The notes below the pieces were generated by a model. The model saw only the letters and a program-made list of their open reading frames with translations, ran no database searches and had not been told where the DNA came from. A program made the position numbers and the translations under genes. From contig JAYELL010000038.1 of assembly GCA_034717495.1 (NCBI GenBank), positions 1 through 64,000 on the forward strand: a stretch of 64,000 nucleotides of DNA, in the 5' to 3' direction. This DNA comes from Chloroflexota bacterium. GTDB taxonomy: Bacteria > Chloroflexota > Anaerolineae > JAAEKA01. Shown in pieces: positions 8,644-17,249 of this stretch (its first letter is position 1; the number at the start of each line of letters is the position of its first letter).

Positions 8644-8652
8644 TGGTATAAT
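8644..8652 (+). promoter_or_regulatory. Extended -10 promoter upstream of lgt
   Basis: TGGTATAAT is a perfect extended -10 element (TGnTATAAT). The best -35, TTTCAG at 8622, is weak and at 19 bp, which fits an extended -10 promoter. It would give a leader of about 77 nt to lgt. Confidence 0.55.
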
Positions 8653-8735
8653 GTGCCGTCGCCGGATATGGCGCGGAAAGATCGGTGCAAGCTATCGCGT
8701 CTTAAGGCAGATGCAATTCTTTCGAGGAGATTAGC

Positions 8736-9626
8736 ATGAATCCTGTTGTATTCTCAATTGGGCCCATTACCATCCACTGGTATGGCCTGCTTATCGTTGC
8801 CGGGGCAATCCTGGCGGCCTACATCGGCACTCTGGAGGCCAAACGGCGGGGCGAGGATCCAGAGCATGTTTGGAATATGCTCATTTGGATTTTGATCTTT
8901 GGGATCATCGGCGCGCGGCTGTACCATGTCTTTTCGACGCCCGTCGACGGTCTGGGTTGGGACTACTACAAAGAAAATCCCATTGCCATCATCAATTTCT
9001 GGAATGGCGGATTCCGCGGTCTGGGCATCTTCGGTGGTCTGCTGGGCGGTATCATCGCTGTGTTTATCTACTGCTGGAAAAACAAGCTGAATATGTGGCG
9101 CTGGCTTGACATCTTCGCGCCAGGTCTGCTGTTGGCCCAGGCATTGGGACGGTTTGGCAACTGGATAAACCAGGAATTGTATGGGCCGCCAACCGACCTG
9201 CCCTGGGGTTTCAAGATCAATACCGACTATCCCTATCAGCCGCCGCCAACGACCATTCCCCGGCCGCCAGGCATGACTGAGGACGCCTTTATCGCCAACA
9301 CCCGCTTCCATCCCACCTTTTTCTACGAGGCTCTTTGGAACCTGGTGGGTTTTGCCTTGTTGATGTGGATCGGCCGTCGTTTTCAAAGCCGATTGCGGGA
9401 TGGCGATATATTCCTGCTCTACCTTATCTGGTATCCGCTGGGCCGGATCATCGTCGAGATGTTCCGGCCAGACGCCTGGATCACCGGTGTGCCGGGCCTG
9501 GCTACTGCCCAGCTTATCAGCCTGGGCATCATCGTTGCTTCGATCATTACGTTGATCATTCGTCACCGCAATTGGCAACCTGAGCCGCCTCTGGGAACGG
9601 TGGAGGAAGTGAGCGAACTACCTTGA
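8736..9626 (+). CDS. lgt: Prolipoprotein diacylglyceryl transferase
   Basis: This 296-residue, seven-segment membrane enzyme transfers diacylglyceryl from phosphatidylglycerol to the lipobox cysteine of prolipoproteins. Visible family motifs are GPITIHWYGLLIVAG at the N-terminus, NGGFRGLGIFGGLLGG (the HGG-like region) and the signature GRFGNWINQELYGPPTDLPW, followed by HPTFFYEALWNL. Length is normal for Lgt. The ATG at 8736 follows AGGAG at about 8 bases. Substrates are present in the window: the triple-DsbA protein and the TlpA-like protein both carry lipoboxes. Confidence 0.95.
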   Translation: MNPVVFSIGPITIHWYGLLIVAGAILAAYIGTLEAKRRGEDPEHVWNMLIWILIFGIIGARLYHVFSTPVDGLGWDYYKENPIAIINFWNGGFRGLGIFGGLLGGIIAVFIYCWKNKLNMWRWLDIFAPGLLLAQALGRFGNWINQELYGPPTDLPWGFKINTDYPYQPPPTTIPRPPGMTEDAFIANTRFHPTFFYEALWNLVGFALLMWIGRRFQSRLRDGDIFLLYLIWYPLGRIIVEMFRPDAWITGVPGLATAQLISLGIIVASIITLIIRHRNWQPEPPLGTVEEVSELP

Positions 9627-9703
9627 GGAAGCTTGCAGCATGACATCGGATTCGATCAATTGGTCTCGCGGGATGGAGCAATCAGGGAAGGAAGAGTCGA
9701 CAG

Positions 9704-9973
9704 ATGATGAATGAAAGCACTGGCGCAGGTCAGCAGTCGGGAGAACCGGTGGAGGTCTACGCGGCGAGCAACGATCTGGAGGCACAGGTCATAAAGTCCT
9801 TTTTGGAGAGCAATGGCATTCCTGTGCTGCTCAGGGGCGAGTCCCTTGGTACAACGCTGGGCGTAGCCATGGGACGGCTGGCCCGGGTCAGCGTCATGGT
9901 TCCCGAGCCGCTGGCTGACAAAGCGACGCAACTGCTGGAGCAGCACCTGGACGAGGAGAATGGTGAACAGTGA
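9704..9973 (+). CDS. DUF2007-domain small protein
   Basis: This 89-residue cytoplasmic protein contains VEVYAASNDLEAQVIKSFLE followed by NGIPVLLRG and RVSVMVPEPLADKATQLLEQ, the pattern of DUF2007, an ACT-like fold described as a putative signal transducing protein. It has no membrane segments. A purine-rich stretch (ggaaggaagag) precedes two successive ATGs at 9704 and 9707. It lies downstream of lgt in the same direction with a 77-bp gap. Function is unknown. The 190 bp that follow are G-rich and hold no recognisable gene. Confidence 0.75.
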   Translation: MMNESTGAGQQSGEPVEVYAASNDLEAQVIKSFLESNGIPVLLRGESLGTTLGVAMGRLARVSVMVPEPLADKATQLLEQHLDEENGEQ

Positions 9974-10164
9974 TCGGTTGTTGGGGGCTTGTTGCGGCTT
10001 GGGGGAGGTGGAGACGCGGGGAGCTCGGATGGAATGGAATGAGCGATGCTTTCAGTAGAAGGATCGGGAGGTTGATGACGAGCTTTTTGTATGAGTCAGG
10101 CAAGTAGTTGAGGACTGGATTTCCGGATGATTAACAACGGATCTTAAAGTGAGGTTTATCGTTG

Positions 10165-12045
10165 ATGATGTTTAAAAACAAACCATTGATTCTTCTTGTA
10201 AGTTTGCTTTTGATAGCGGGGTTCATACTTTCGGCCTGCGCTTCCGACACGGGGCCGCAGGCGCCGGCAGGGACAGAGGATACCAGGCCGGTGACCGGTG
10301 AGGACTCCCCCTCTGGAAGTGAGACGGCTGATGTTCGGTCGAAAGGGGACCCCGATGCCCCCGTCACCATCGTGGAATATTCCGATTTTCAGTGCCCGTA
10401 CTGTTCTCGCTGGGTTCTGGATACCTATCCAACGCTGCTGGAGGAGTACATTGACACTGGCAAGGTACGCCTGGAATTCCGTGACTTCCCGCTGAACTTC
10501 CATCCCAACGCCGACGAGGCAGCGATTGCCACCCGCTGTGCGGCGGAGCAGGGCGCGTATTGGGAAATGCATGACCGGCTGTTCGAATCTCAGGCCGGAT
10601 GGGCCAACTTGCCCGATACCGGGGAGGCGTTCGCTTCCTACGCCGATGATCTGGGTCTAGACGTGGAAGCGTTTGAGCAGTGCCTGAACAGTGGCAGGTA
10701 TGACGAGGCGCTGGTCGAGGACCTGCAAGCCGGCCAGGCCGCCGGCGTGAGCGGAACCCCCAGCTTTTTGATCAACGGGCAACTGCTGGTAGGTGCTCAG
10801 CCCGCCCAGGTATTTCGCCAGGCCATCGATACCGTTCTGGCTGGTGGCGAGCTGAACACTGGCCAACCCCAGGCCGAAGCACCCCCGCCGGAACCGTTTG
10901 ATATCAGTATAGAAGGTGCTGCAATCAAGGGCGATCCAAACGCTCCGATGACGATCATCGAGTACTCCGATTATCAGTGCCCATTCTGCTCCCGCTTTGT
11001 CCTTCAGACCATGCCTGCATTGGTGCAAGAGTATATCGACAGCGGCCAGGCCAAATTGGTGTTCAAGGATTTCCCGCTCACCAGCATTCATCCGCAGGCG
11101 CAGAAGGCCTCTGAGGCAACCCGCTGTGTCCGGGAGTTGACCGGCAACGATGACAGCTATTGGGCTATGCACGATCTGTTGTTCGAGGGCCAGCAGGAGT
11201 GGGGCAACAGCCGTGCGCCAGAGATCTTTGCTGGTTATGCCGAGCAGCTTGGCGTGGCGCGGGATGACTTTTCTGCCTGTCTGGAAAGTGGCCAGTTCGC
11301 TGACGCTGTCAAGGCCGATCTGGAGGAGGGAGTCGCGTTGGGTGTACGAGGCACGCCGACCTTCTTCCTCAATGGGCAGGCCTTCGTGGGAGCCCAGCCG
11401 ATCACCAACTTCCGACAGGCCATCGCTGCAGTGGAAGCGGGTCAGAACATTCAGCCACCCCCGCCGCCAACGCCAGCTCCCCGACCTACGCCGGCCCCGC
11501 TGCCCCAGGATGTGCCCCTGGACGATGCGGCCGGAATCGTGGGCAACCCGGACGCGCCGATCACGATTGTCGAGTACTCCGATTATCAGTGCCCCTTCTG
11601 CCAGCGGCATGTCCAGCAAACCATGCCCGGTTTACAAAAGTACATCGAGGATGGCACGGTGAAGTACGTGTTCAAGGATTTCCCCCTGCTGAGCATTCAC
11701 CCCCAGGCTGCCAAGGCCAGTGAAGCAGCTCGTTGCGCCGGCGATCAGGATGCCTACTGGGAGATGCATGACAGGCTCTTTGCTGGCCAGCAACAGTGGT
11801 CTGGCAACCCGGCCGCGGTGGATGTGTATAAAGGATACGCGGACCAACTGAATCTGGACCGGACCACCTTCGATGCCTGTCTGGATGGCGGCACCTATAG
11901 CGATGTGGTGATGGCCAACCTTCAGGAAGGGTCTGGTTTCGGCATTCAGGGCACGCCCGGGTTCTTTGTCAACCGGCAGCCTCTGCCCGGCGCCTATCCG
12001 ATCGAGGCCTTCGAAGCCTTGATCCAGGCCGAGCTGGATCGGTAG
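10165..12045 (+). CDS. Lipoprotein with three tandem DsbA-like thioredoxin domains
   Basis: A lipoprotein signal peptide ends in FILSACAS, with the lipidated Cys at about residue 25. Three DsbA/Thioredoxin_4 domains follow: active sites CPYC at 77-80, CPFC at 272-275 and CPFC at 476-479, each in the context EYSD-aromatic-QC. Each domain has its own cis-proline loop (GTPSFLINGQ, GTPTFFLNGQ, GTPGFFVNRQ). The domains are joined by proline-rich linkers, the second being PPPPPTPAPRPTPAPLP. The protein would catalyse thiol oxidation or isomerisation outside the membrane. ATG at 10165 follows a GAGG; a TTG one codon earlier is possible. Single-domain relatives are about 200 residues, so three copies in one chain is unusual. 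It lies upstream of the cytochrome c maturation genes. Confidence 0.9.
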   Translation: MMFKNKPLILLVSLLLIAGFILSACASDTGPQAPAGTEDTRPVTGEDSPSGSETADVRSKGDPDAPVTIVEYSDFQCPYCSRWVLDTYPTLLEEYIDTGKVRLEFRDFPLNFHPNADEAAIATRCAAEQGAYWEMHDRLFESQAGWANLPDTGEAFASYADDLGLDVEAFEQCLNSGRYDEALVEDLQAGQAAGVSGTPSFLINGQLLVGAQPAQVFRQAIDTVLAGGELNTGQPQAEAPPPEPFDISIEGAAIKGDPNAPMTIIEYSDYQCPFCSRFVLQTMPALVQEYIDSGQAKLVFKDFPLTSIHPQAQKASEATRCVRELTGNDDSYWAMHDLLFEGQQEWGNSRAPEIFAGYAEQLGVARDDFSACLESGQFADAVKADLEEGVALGVRGTPTFFLNGQAFVGAQPITNFRQAIAAVEAGQNIQPPPPPTPAPRPTPAPLPQDVPLDDAAGIVGNPDAPITIVEYSDYQCPFCQRHVQQTMPGLQKYIEDGTVKYVFKDFPLLSIHPQAAKASEAARCAGDQDAYWEMHDRLFAGQQQWSGNPAAVDVYKGYADQLNLDRTTFDACLDGGTYSDVVMANLQEGSGFGIQGTPGFFVNRQPLPGAYPIEAFEALIQAELDR

Positions 12046-12059
12046 GAATCCTGCTAATT

Positions 12060-12094
12060 GTCAATGGTAAATGGTCAGTGGTCAACTGTTAACG
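12060..12094. repeat. Degenerate 7-bp tandem repeat, second array
   Basis: Five consecutive heptamers read gtcaatg, gtaaatg, gtcagtg, gtcaact, gttaacg. It is the same family as the array at 4314-4355 and again lies directly between two genes. Confidence 0.65.
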
Positions 12095-12139
12095 ACAGAG
12101 GGCAACTGACCGTTGCGGCCCCCCGGGGCAGCCCAATCG

Positions 12140-12168
12140 TTGACAGTGTCACATATTGGTGTTATACT
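12140..12168 (+). promoter_or_regulatory. Sigma-70-type promoter for the ccm operon
   Basis: A perfect -35 TTGACA (12140-12145) is separated by 17 bp from the -10 TATACT (12163-12168). The predicted start is near 12175, giving a leader of about 35 nt before the ccmE ATG. This is the strongest promoter upstream of the cytochrome maturation genes. Confidence 0.75.
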
Positions 12169-12209
12169 CTTCCGGCTGTGTTATATTACCTTATCAGGAG
12201 TTGAGCTGT

Positions 12210-12698
12210 ATGTCGGAATCGACTATCCTTTCCTCCCCACAATTGGATGCTAAACCCGCCAATCGTCAGACAAAATTCATCGTTGGCGCGGTGATCATCT
12301 TCGTTGCCATCGCCTATCTGGTTTTCTCGGCCATGGGAAGCGCTGGAGCCTATTACTTTGAGGTCAGCGAGTTGATGGAGCAGGCTTCTGAACACTATGG
12401 AAAAAACGTCCGTGTCAGTGGCGCCGTGGTGTTCGATACGGTTGATTACAATTCCTCCGATTTGATCCTGCAGTTTGAGATCACCGACCAGCAGGCAAAC
12501 CTTCCCGTCTACTTCAACGGGCCCAAACCAGACAGCTTTTCCCGGGCGGCCGAGGCAATTGTCGAAGGTGAGTTCGGCGAGGATGGCGTTCTTTACGCCA
12601 ACACCCTGCTACTGAAGTGTCCCTCACGTTACGAGGAACATGACGGAGAGACCACTCCGTTGGAATACGAGGAAATCCAGGTCGAAGCGCTCGGCTAG
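12210..12698 (+). CDS. ccmE: Cytochrome c maturation heme chaperone CcmE, Cys-type
   Basis: This 162-residue protein has one N-terminal membrane anchor (about 25-47), then an OB-fold-like domain: YYFEVSELMEQASEHYGKNVRVSGAVV and later LPVYFNGPKPDSF with AIVEGEFGEDGVLYANTLLLKCPSRYEE. This is the CcmE family, which carries heme from CcmC to the ligation machinery. The usual heme-binding histidine (HxxxY) is replaced by Cys137 in CPSRY. A CxxxY variant is known from archaea and some sulfate reducers. ATG at 12210 follows AGGAG at 9 bases; a longer upstream frame is not supported because it would run through the promoter. Confidence 0.9.
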   Translation: MSESTILSSPQLDAKPANRQTKFIVGAVIIFVAIAYLVFSAMGSAGAYYFEVSELMEQASEHYGKNVRVSGAVVFDTVDYNSSDLILQFEITDQQANLPVYFNGPKPDSFSRAAEAIVEGEFGEDGVLYANTLLLKCPSRYEEHDGETTPLEYEEIQVEALG

Positions 12699-12799
12699 AG
12701 TCTTGCCGTCGATGCCCATTTTCCCTTGAGAAAGTTTTGTCAGCGGTCGCTCATGTCCTGGGCGACCGCGTTGCTTATTGCCTCCAACCGGCCTATCAC

Positions 12800-14707
12800 A
12801 TGAAGATAACGGATCGAATTTCCATTTTTCTGCCGCCAACTGCTCGCCTGATTTCCATCGCAATCGTTCTGGTCATCAGTGCCCTTCTATTCCTTCAGCA
12901 GATACCTCCCGTTGGCCTGGTCGAAGCTTCACCGAACAGACAGGAAACAACCCAGCCACCCTCCGCCCGCAATGGCCATGCCATTTACCAGGAGAACTGC
13001 GCGCCTTGCCATGGCACGCGGGGACTGGGGGATGGACCGGCCGCGGCTGGTTTGCCCGACGGTGCTTCTGCCCTTGCCGACCTGGCGATCGCGCGCAGCG
13101 CCACGCAGGCGGAGTGGTTCACGGTTACCCAGGAAGGCCGCATGGAAGGCATGATGCCCCCCTGGAAAGATCGGCTGACCGATGAGCAGATCCGGGATGT
13201 GGTTGCCTTTGCCCTGACTCTGCACACCTCTAACGATGAGATCCTGCGCGGCGAGGAGATATGGGGCAGTGAATGCGCGGCCTGCCACGGCCTGCAGGGT
13301 GCGCCCGCAAATGTCTCCGACGGCCCAATTCCTCCTGACCTTTCGGGAGTGGCGTATGGCGAGACTATCTCCTCCAACGACTGGTATGAAGCCATGGTGT
13401 CAGGCCACGATACCGTAACCGATTATGAGGTATCCCTTTCAGAACAGGAGATGTGGGCGACCGTCGCCTATGCGCGCACTTTTTCCTACCGGCCGATGAT
13501 AGCAACAGTATTGCCCCAGGGATCGGGAGCGATCGGAGGTGTGGTCACCAACGGATCTGCCGGTGGGGCACCAGTGGCCGGATTAACGGCGGTCCTTCGG
13601 GCAATTCAGGGTTCAGACGAATTTCGACCGGTCACAAGCACTGTCGGCGAGGATGGCATCTTTCGGTTTGAGGGCCTGCCAATGGATCCATCATTCGTCT
13701 ATCTTGTGTCTGTGGAACACGCCGGCCTGCCCTATGGCGGCGATTTTCTGCGATTTTCCGAGGGCCAGACTGAGCTCGATGCACCGGTAACCATCTGGGA
13801 AACCTCCAGCGAGCCGGGCGACATCAGGCTGGATCGGGTACAGTGGTTCGTCGATTTTCACCAGGGCGCGTTGCTGGTGGGTGAGGTCTATCGCGTGGCC
13901 CATGATGGGGACCGGGTCTTCCTTGGCAATGACGAAGTCGTCCCGGGTGTGCCTGCTGTGCTTGAGTTTTCCTTGCCGGCCGGGGCCACGGCTGTCGCGG
14001 TGGACGGCGGCGAGATCGGTGAGCGCTTTTTCCTGACAGACGCGGGTCTGGTGGACTCGCAGCCATTGCTTCCCGGGCAGACGCAGATGCTCGTGCGTTA
14101 CCTGTTGCCCTACGATGGCAGCAAGGCTGAGGTCGGACACGAGTTTGCCTACCCGGTCGGCGAACTCAGCGTGTTGGTGGCAGAAGGGGCCAAAGTCATG
14201 ACCGATGATCTTGAGGATGCGGGCACCCAGATGGCAGGTGACACCCAGTTCCTCAGTTTTGTGGGCAACGATGTGGCTGCCGGTCAGGAAATAATGCTGG
14301 CATTGAGCGGCCTGGAGCGGTCCAGTGCGCCCGTTGCGAAAACGCAAAACACCTCGACCTCGGTGATCGCCAACCATCCTGCCCTGCTTATCAGCCTGGC
14401 TGCCCTGGCAGCGGGGGCACTCGTTGGAGCGCTGGTAGTGCCGTTGGTGCTGAGACGGCGAGATGACGATGCCGGGGAAAGGGCAGAAGACAGTTATGCC
14501 GTGGATCGGGAAGGCCTGGAGGCGGAGAGGCAGCGTCTGTTGGCGTCGATCGCGGACCTGGATGATCGCTATGCGGCAGGTGAACTGGATGATGACACCT
14601 ATCAAGAGCAACGGATGGCCCAAAAACGATCGCTGATTCTGGTAACCCGGAAATTGGAGAGCGATTCTTTGTCCACGGAAACAGCCGACGAGCAGGCAGC
14701 GGTATGA
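12800..14707 (+). CDS. Membrane-anchored di-heme cytochrome c with CcmI-like tail
   Basis: After a signal or anchor segment (about 15-35) come two cytochrome c domains with CAPCH (about residues 69-73) and CAACH (about 157-161), each followed by the methionine-containing region expected for heme ligation. A carboxypeptidase-regulatory-like beta domain (AIGGVVTNGSAGGAPVAGL) and a further beta-rich extracytoplasmic region follow. Near residue 540 a second membrane segment (LLISLAALAAGALVGALVVP) leads to a cytoplasmic helical tail with LLASIADLDDRYAAGELDDD, like the tails of CcmI/CcmH-type and other cytochrome biogenesis proteins. The start at 12800 is chosen for the signal peptide; no good ribosome site is visible. 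It overlaps ccmA by ATGA. It may be both apocytochrome partner and electron carrier. Confidence 0.8.
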   Translation: MKITDRISIFLPPTARLISIAIVLVISALLFLQQIPPVGLVEASPNRQETTQPPSARNGHAIYQENCAPCHGTRGLGDGPAAAGLPDGASALADLAIARSATQAEWFTVTQEGRMEGMMPPWKDRLTDEQIRDVVAFALTLHTSNDEILRGEEIWGSECAACHGLQGAPANVSDGPIPPDLSGVAYGETISSNDWYEAMVSGHDTVTDYEVSLSEQEMWATVAYARTFSYRPMIATVLPQGSGAIGGVVTNGSAGGAPVAGLTAVLRAIQGSDEFRPVTSTVGEDGIFRFEGLPMDPSFVYLVSVEHAGLPYGGDFLRFSEGQTELDAPVTIWETSSEPGDIRLDRVQWFVDFHQGALLVGEVYRVAHDGDRVFLGNDEVVPGVPAVLEFSLPAGATAVAVDGGEIGERFFLTDAGLVDSQPLLPGQTQMLVRYLLPYDGSKAEVGHEFAYPVGELSVLVAEGAKVMTDDLEDAGTQMAGDTQFLSFVGNDVAAGQEIMLALSGLERSSAPVAKTQNTSTSVIANHPALLISLAALAAGALVGALVVPLVLRRRDDDAGERAEDSYAVDREGLEAERQRLLASIADLDDRYAAGELDDDTYQEQRMAQKRSLILVTRKLESDSLSTETADEQAAV

Positions 14708-15402
14708 TTACGACCCGGAAGCTCGTGAAAACATTTGGGCGCAGGCCTGTCCTCAAGGCGATCGATCTGGAGGTGCCTGCCGGCCAGTCGGTTGCCCTTT
14801 TTGGTCCGAACGGGGCCGGCAAGACGACCCTGATTCGCATCATTGCCGGGCTCAGCAAATTGAGCTCGGGCATGGTAGAGCTGGGTGGCCATGATGTTCA
14901 GAAGGCGGGCACCGGCTTGAGACGTTATGTGGGCTTCGTCTCGCATAATCCCCTGGTCTACGACAGTTTGACGGGCGAGGAGAATCTTCAGTTTTTTGGC
15001 CGACTCTATGATGTACCTGATCGTGAGCAGCGGATAGACGAGGTGCTTGGCCGGGTTGGCTTGTGGGGCCGGCACAAGGACCTGGTTCGTACCTACAGTC
15101 GCGGCATGGTGCAGCGCCTGGCTATCGCCCGCGCCATCCTGCATGATCCACCAGTACTGTTGCTGGATGAACCCGATACTGGCCTGGACCAACAGGCCGC
15201 CGACATGCTGCGTAGTTTGCTTGTCGAACTGGGAGGCAGTGACAGGACGGTGCTTCTGACGACCCATAATCTTGAGCGGGGCATCGAATGGGCTGATCGG
15301 GCTCTGATCCTGAACAGCGGTCGAATCCGCTTCGACGAGCCGAGCAGGGGTCTTTCCAGCGCTCAGTTTCGCCGCAGTTATGGTGAGGTAGTGGGAGACT
15401 GA
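14704..15402 (+). CDS. ccmA: Cytochrome c maturation ABC transporter ATPase CcmA
   Basis: This 232-residue ABC ATPase has Walker A GPNGAGKTT (about 37-45), a signature region TYSRGMVQRLAIARA and Walker B VLLLDEPDTGLD. With CcmB and CcmC it powers release of holo-CcmE during System I cytochrome c maturation. It lies directly upstream of ccmB and its ATG overlaps the preceding stop. The signature SRGM in place of SGGQ is typical of CcmA-type proteins. Confidence 0.9.
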   Translation: MITTRKLVKTFGRRPVLKAIDLEVPAGQSVALFGPNGAGKTTLIRIIAGLSKLSSGMVELGGHDVQKAGTGLRRYVGFVSHNPLVYDSLTGEENLQFFGRLYDVPDREQRIDEVLGRVGLWGRHKDLVRTYSRGMVQRLAIARAILHDPPVLLLDEPDTGLDQQAADMLRSLLVELGGSDRTVLLTTHNLERGIEWADRALILNSGRIRFDEPSRGLSSAQFRRSYGEVVGD

Positions 15403-15407
15403 GCCGG

Positions 15408-16079
15408 ATGGACTATCTACGAAAGGTGGGAGCGATCGTCTGGAAGGATGTTACTGCCGAGCTGCGCACCAAGGATATTCTGAGTTCGATGTTGGTGTTT
15501 GCATTGCTTTCGGTGGTAATCTTCCAGTTTGCCTTCGATCTTCGGGCCGATAATGTGCGGCTCGTCTTGCCAGGGGTGATCTGGATTTCCATAACCTTCT
15601 CCGGGGTACTGGGGCTGAGTCGCTCTTTTATCCTGGAACAGGATCGTGGCTCGATGGAAGGTCTGTTGCTGGCGCCAATGGATCGGAGTGCCATCTATTT
15701 TGGCAAGTTCCTTGGCAACTTGTTGTTTATCTTCATCATGGAATTGGTCCTGCTGCCGGTGGCCAGTGTCTTTTTCAATATCTGGTTGCTTACGCCATCT
15801 CTGATATTAGTGCTTGTGCTCGGTACCTTCGGGTTTGCCGCGGTGGGCACACTATTCTCCGCACTCAGCATCAATACGAGGGCGCGAGAGGTGATGTTGC
15901 CGATCCTGTTGTTTCCAATTATGGTGCCGGTGTTGATCGCCGGGGTGCGCGCGACCGGTAGCCTTTTGGATGGAGAGACGCTCGGCGATATATCTCACTG
16001 GTTGCGTTTGCTTCTGGCCTACGATGCCATCTTTTTTGCAGCGGCTTTTCTTCTGTTTGATTTCGTGGTTGAGGAATAA
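15408..16079 (+). CDS. ccmB: Cytochrome c maturation permease CcmB
   Basis: This 223-residue membrane protein has six hydrophobic segments. It begins with the cytoplasmic KVGAIVWKDVTAELRTKDILSS style of CcmB, followed by PGVIWISITFSGVLGLSRSF and DRGSMEGLLLAPMDRSAIYF, and ends with ILLFPIMVPVLIAGVRAT. It forms the membrane half of the CcmAB transporter. It follows ccmA after five bases and precedes ccmC. Confidence 0.9.
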   Translation: MDYLRKVGAIVWKDVTAELRTKDILSSMLVFALLSVVIFQFAFDLRADNVRLVLPGVIWISITFSGVLGLSRSFILEQDRGSMEGLLLAPMDRSAIYFGKFLGNLLFIFIMELVLLPVASVFFNIWLLTPSLILVLVLGTFGFAAVGTLFSALSINTRAREVMLPILLFPIMVPVLIAGVRATGSLLDGETLGDISHWLRLLLAYDAIFFAAAFLLFDFVVEE

Positions 16080-16105
16080 CGTGTTAATGATTCACGAGGT
16101 AAGCT

Positions 16106-16843
16106 ATGGGCACGAGTACTAAACGCAGTGTGGCCGATACGATCTGGTTGATTCTGGCCGTGATATCGGCCATCATGATTCTTATCGCCCTCTATTTATC
16201 GTTGATCTGGGCTCCGGAAGCCAGCAATCTGCCGACTGAGACCGAACGTCTTGTGCAGCGGGTGTTCTATTTTCATGTCTCGGCCGGGTGGGTAGGTTTT
16301 TTTGCCTTCATGGTCACGGCGGTTGCCGGAATCATCTATCTCATCACGAAAAAAAGGCGTTGGGACTTCATAGCGCTGGCGTCGGTGGAGATCGGGGTCA
16401 CCTTTACCACGGCCAACGTCATCAGTGGATCCATTTGGGCAAAACCGACCTGGAACACCTGGTGGCCCTGGAATGATCCACGCATTACTTCAGCGGCCGT
16501 TGTCTTGCTGATCTACATTGCCTATCTGATGTTGCGCAATTCCATCGACGATCCGGAGCGCCGGGCCAGGCTTGCTGCGGTCTACGGTATCATCGGATTC
16601 ATCAGTGTTCCGATCACCTTCCTGTCAATCCGCTGGTGGCGGACCATTCATCCGGCGGTCGTTGGCACCGGCAGCGACACGTCCCAGGGTGGGTTTGACA
16701 TGGCGCCGGACATGGCAACGGCCCTCATGTTCAGTGTGATCACCTTTACGTTGCTCTATTTTGTCCTGCTAAGATTGCGAGTGAGATTGGAGGACCAGCG
16801 AGAGCAGGTCGAGGACATAAAAACGCGTATGTTGGAGGAGTAG
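16106..16843 (+). CDS. ccmC: Heme handling protein CcmC
   Basis: This 245-residue, six-segment membrane protein has the tryptophan-rich WWD-type heme-handling motif as WNTWWPWNDPRITS (about residues 113-126). Two conserved histidines are in YFHVSAGWVGFF and in the later RTIHPAV. CcmC attaches heme to CcmE on the outer face. It is a normal length and in the order ccmABC. CcmF and a standalone CcmH are not in this window, so the ligation step must be encoded elsewhere or handled by the fusion protein upstream (inference). Confidence 0.9.
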   Translation: MGTSTKRSVADTIWLILAVISAIMILIALYLSLIWAPEASNLPTETERLVQRVFYFHVSAGWVGFFAFMVTAVAGIIYLITKKRRWDFIALASVEIGVTFTTANVISGSIWAKPTWNTWWPWNDPRITSAAVVLLIYIAYLMLRNSIDDPERRARLAAVYGIIGFISVPITFLSIRWWRTIHPAVVGTGSDTSQGGFDMAPDMATALMFSVITFTLLYFVLLRLRVRLEDQREQVEDIKTRMLEE

Positions 16844-16900
16844 CGTTGCCCGACGCATCCAATGCTGGATTTCCCTATCCTTGTAAGGAGATAACAACCC

Positions 16901-17035
16901 ATGACATTTCTTGCAGCTGGCATGATCGTGTTTTGGTTGACCACTTTTGTTTTCGTGTTCAGCACCTTTCGACGCCAACAGAAGCTCGAGGCCGAGTTGA
17001 CGACCCTGCAACAGGTTTATGGCGAGGACGCGTAG
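16901..17035 (+). CDS. CcmD-like small membrane peptide
   Basis: A 44-codon gene follows ccmC and has a strong AAGGAG ribosome site about 11 bases ahead of its ATG. It encodes one N-terminal membrane helix (about residues 4-20), then a charged amphipathic tail with RRQQKLEAELTTLQQ. Size, topology and place after ccmC match CcmD, which helps release holo-CcmE from CcmABC. Sequence conservation in CcmD is low, so the call rests on context. Confidence 0.7.
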   Translation: MTFLAAGMIVFWLTTFVFVFSTFRRQQKLEAELTTLQQVYGEDA

Positions 17036-17249
17036 TTCGGTACGCCAGGTTACAGCAGAAACTGCCGGAATGCGTCATAGTATAGTCTTGGAGATGCCTG
17101 AGCTGGACAAGCCAGAACCATACTTTGGCAGTGCCCCTTGACAGGATCAGAACGTTGCTCAGGACACGTCAGCGTTCATCTGCGGTTTTCCTTTCTTCTT
17201 GAATCAGTGCGCAAGAATCTGACTCAGAAGGTGCTATAGAAAAAGGCTG

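Noticed and set aside
10657-11619. A 320-codon frame on the minus strand
   Set aside because: It is antisense to the triple-DsbA gene and repeats with its domain period, as expected from a shadow.
13691-14623. A 310-codon frame on the minus strand
   Set aside because: It is antisense to the di-heme cytochrome gene and lacks any motif.
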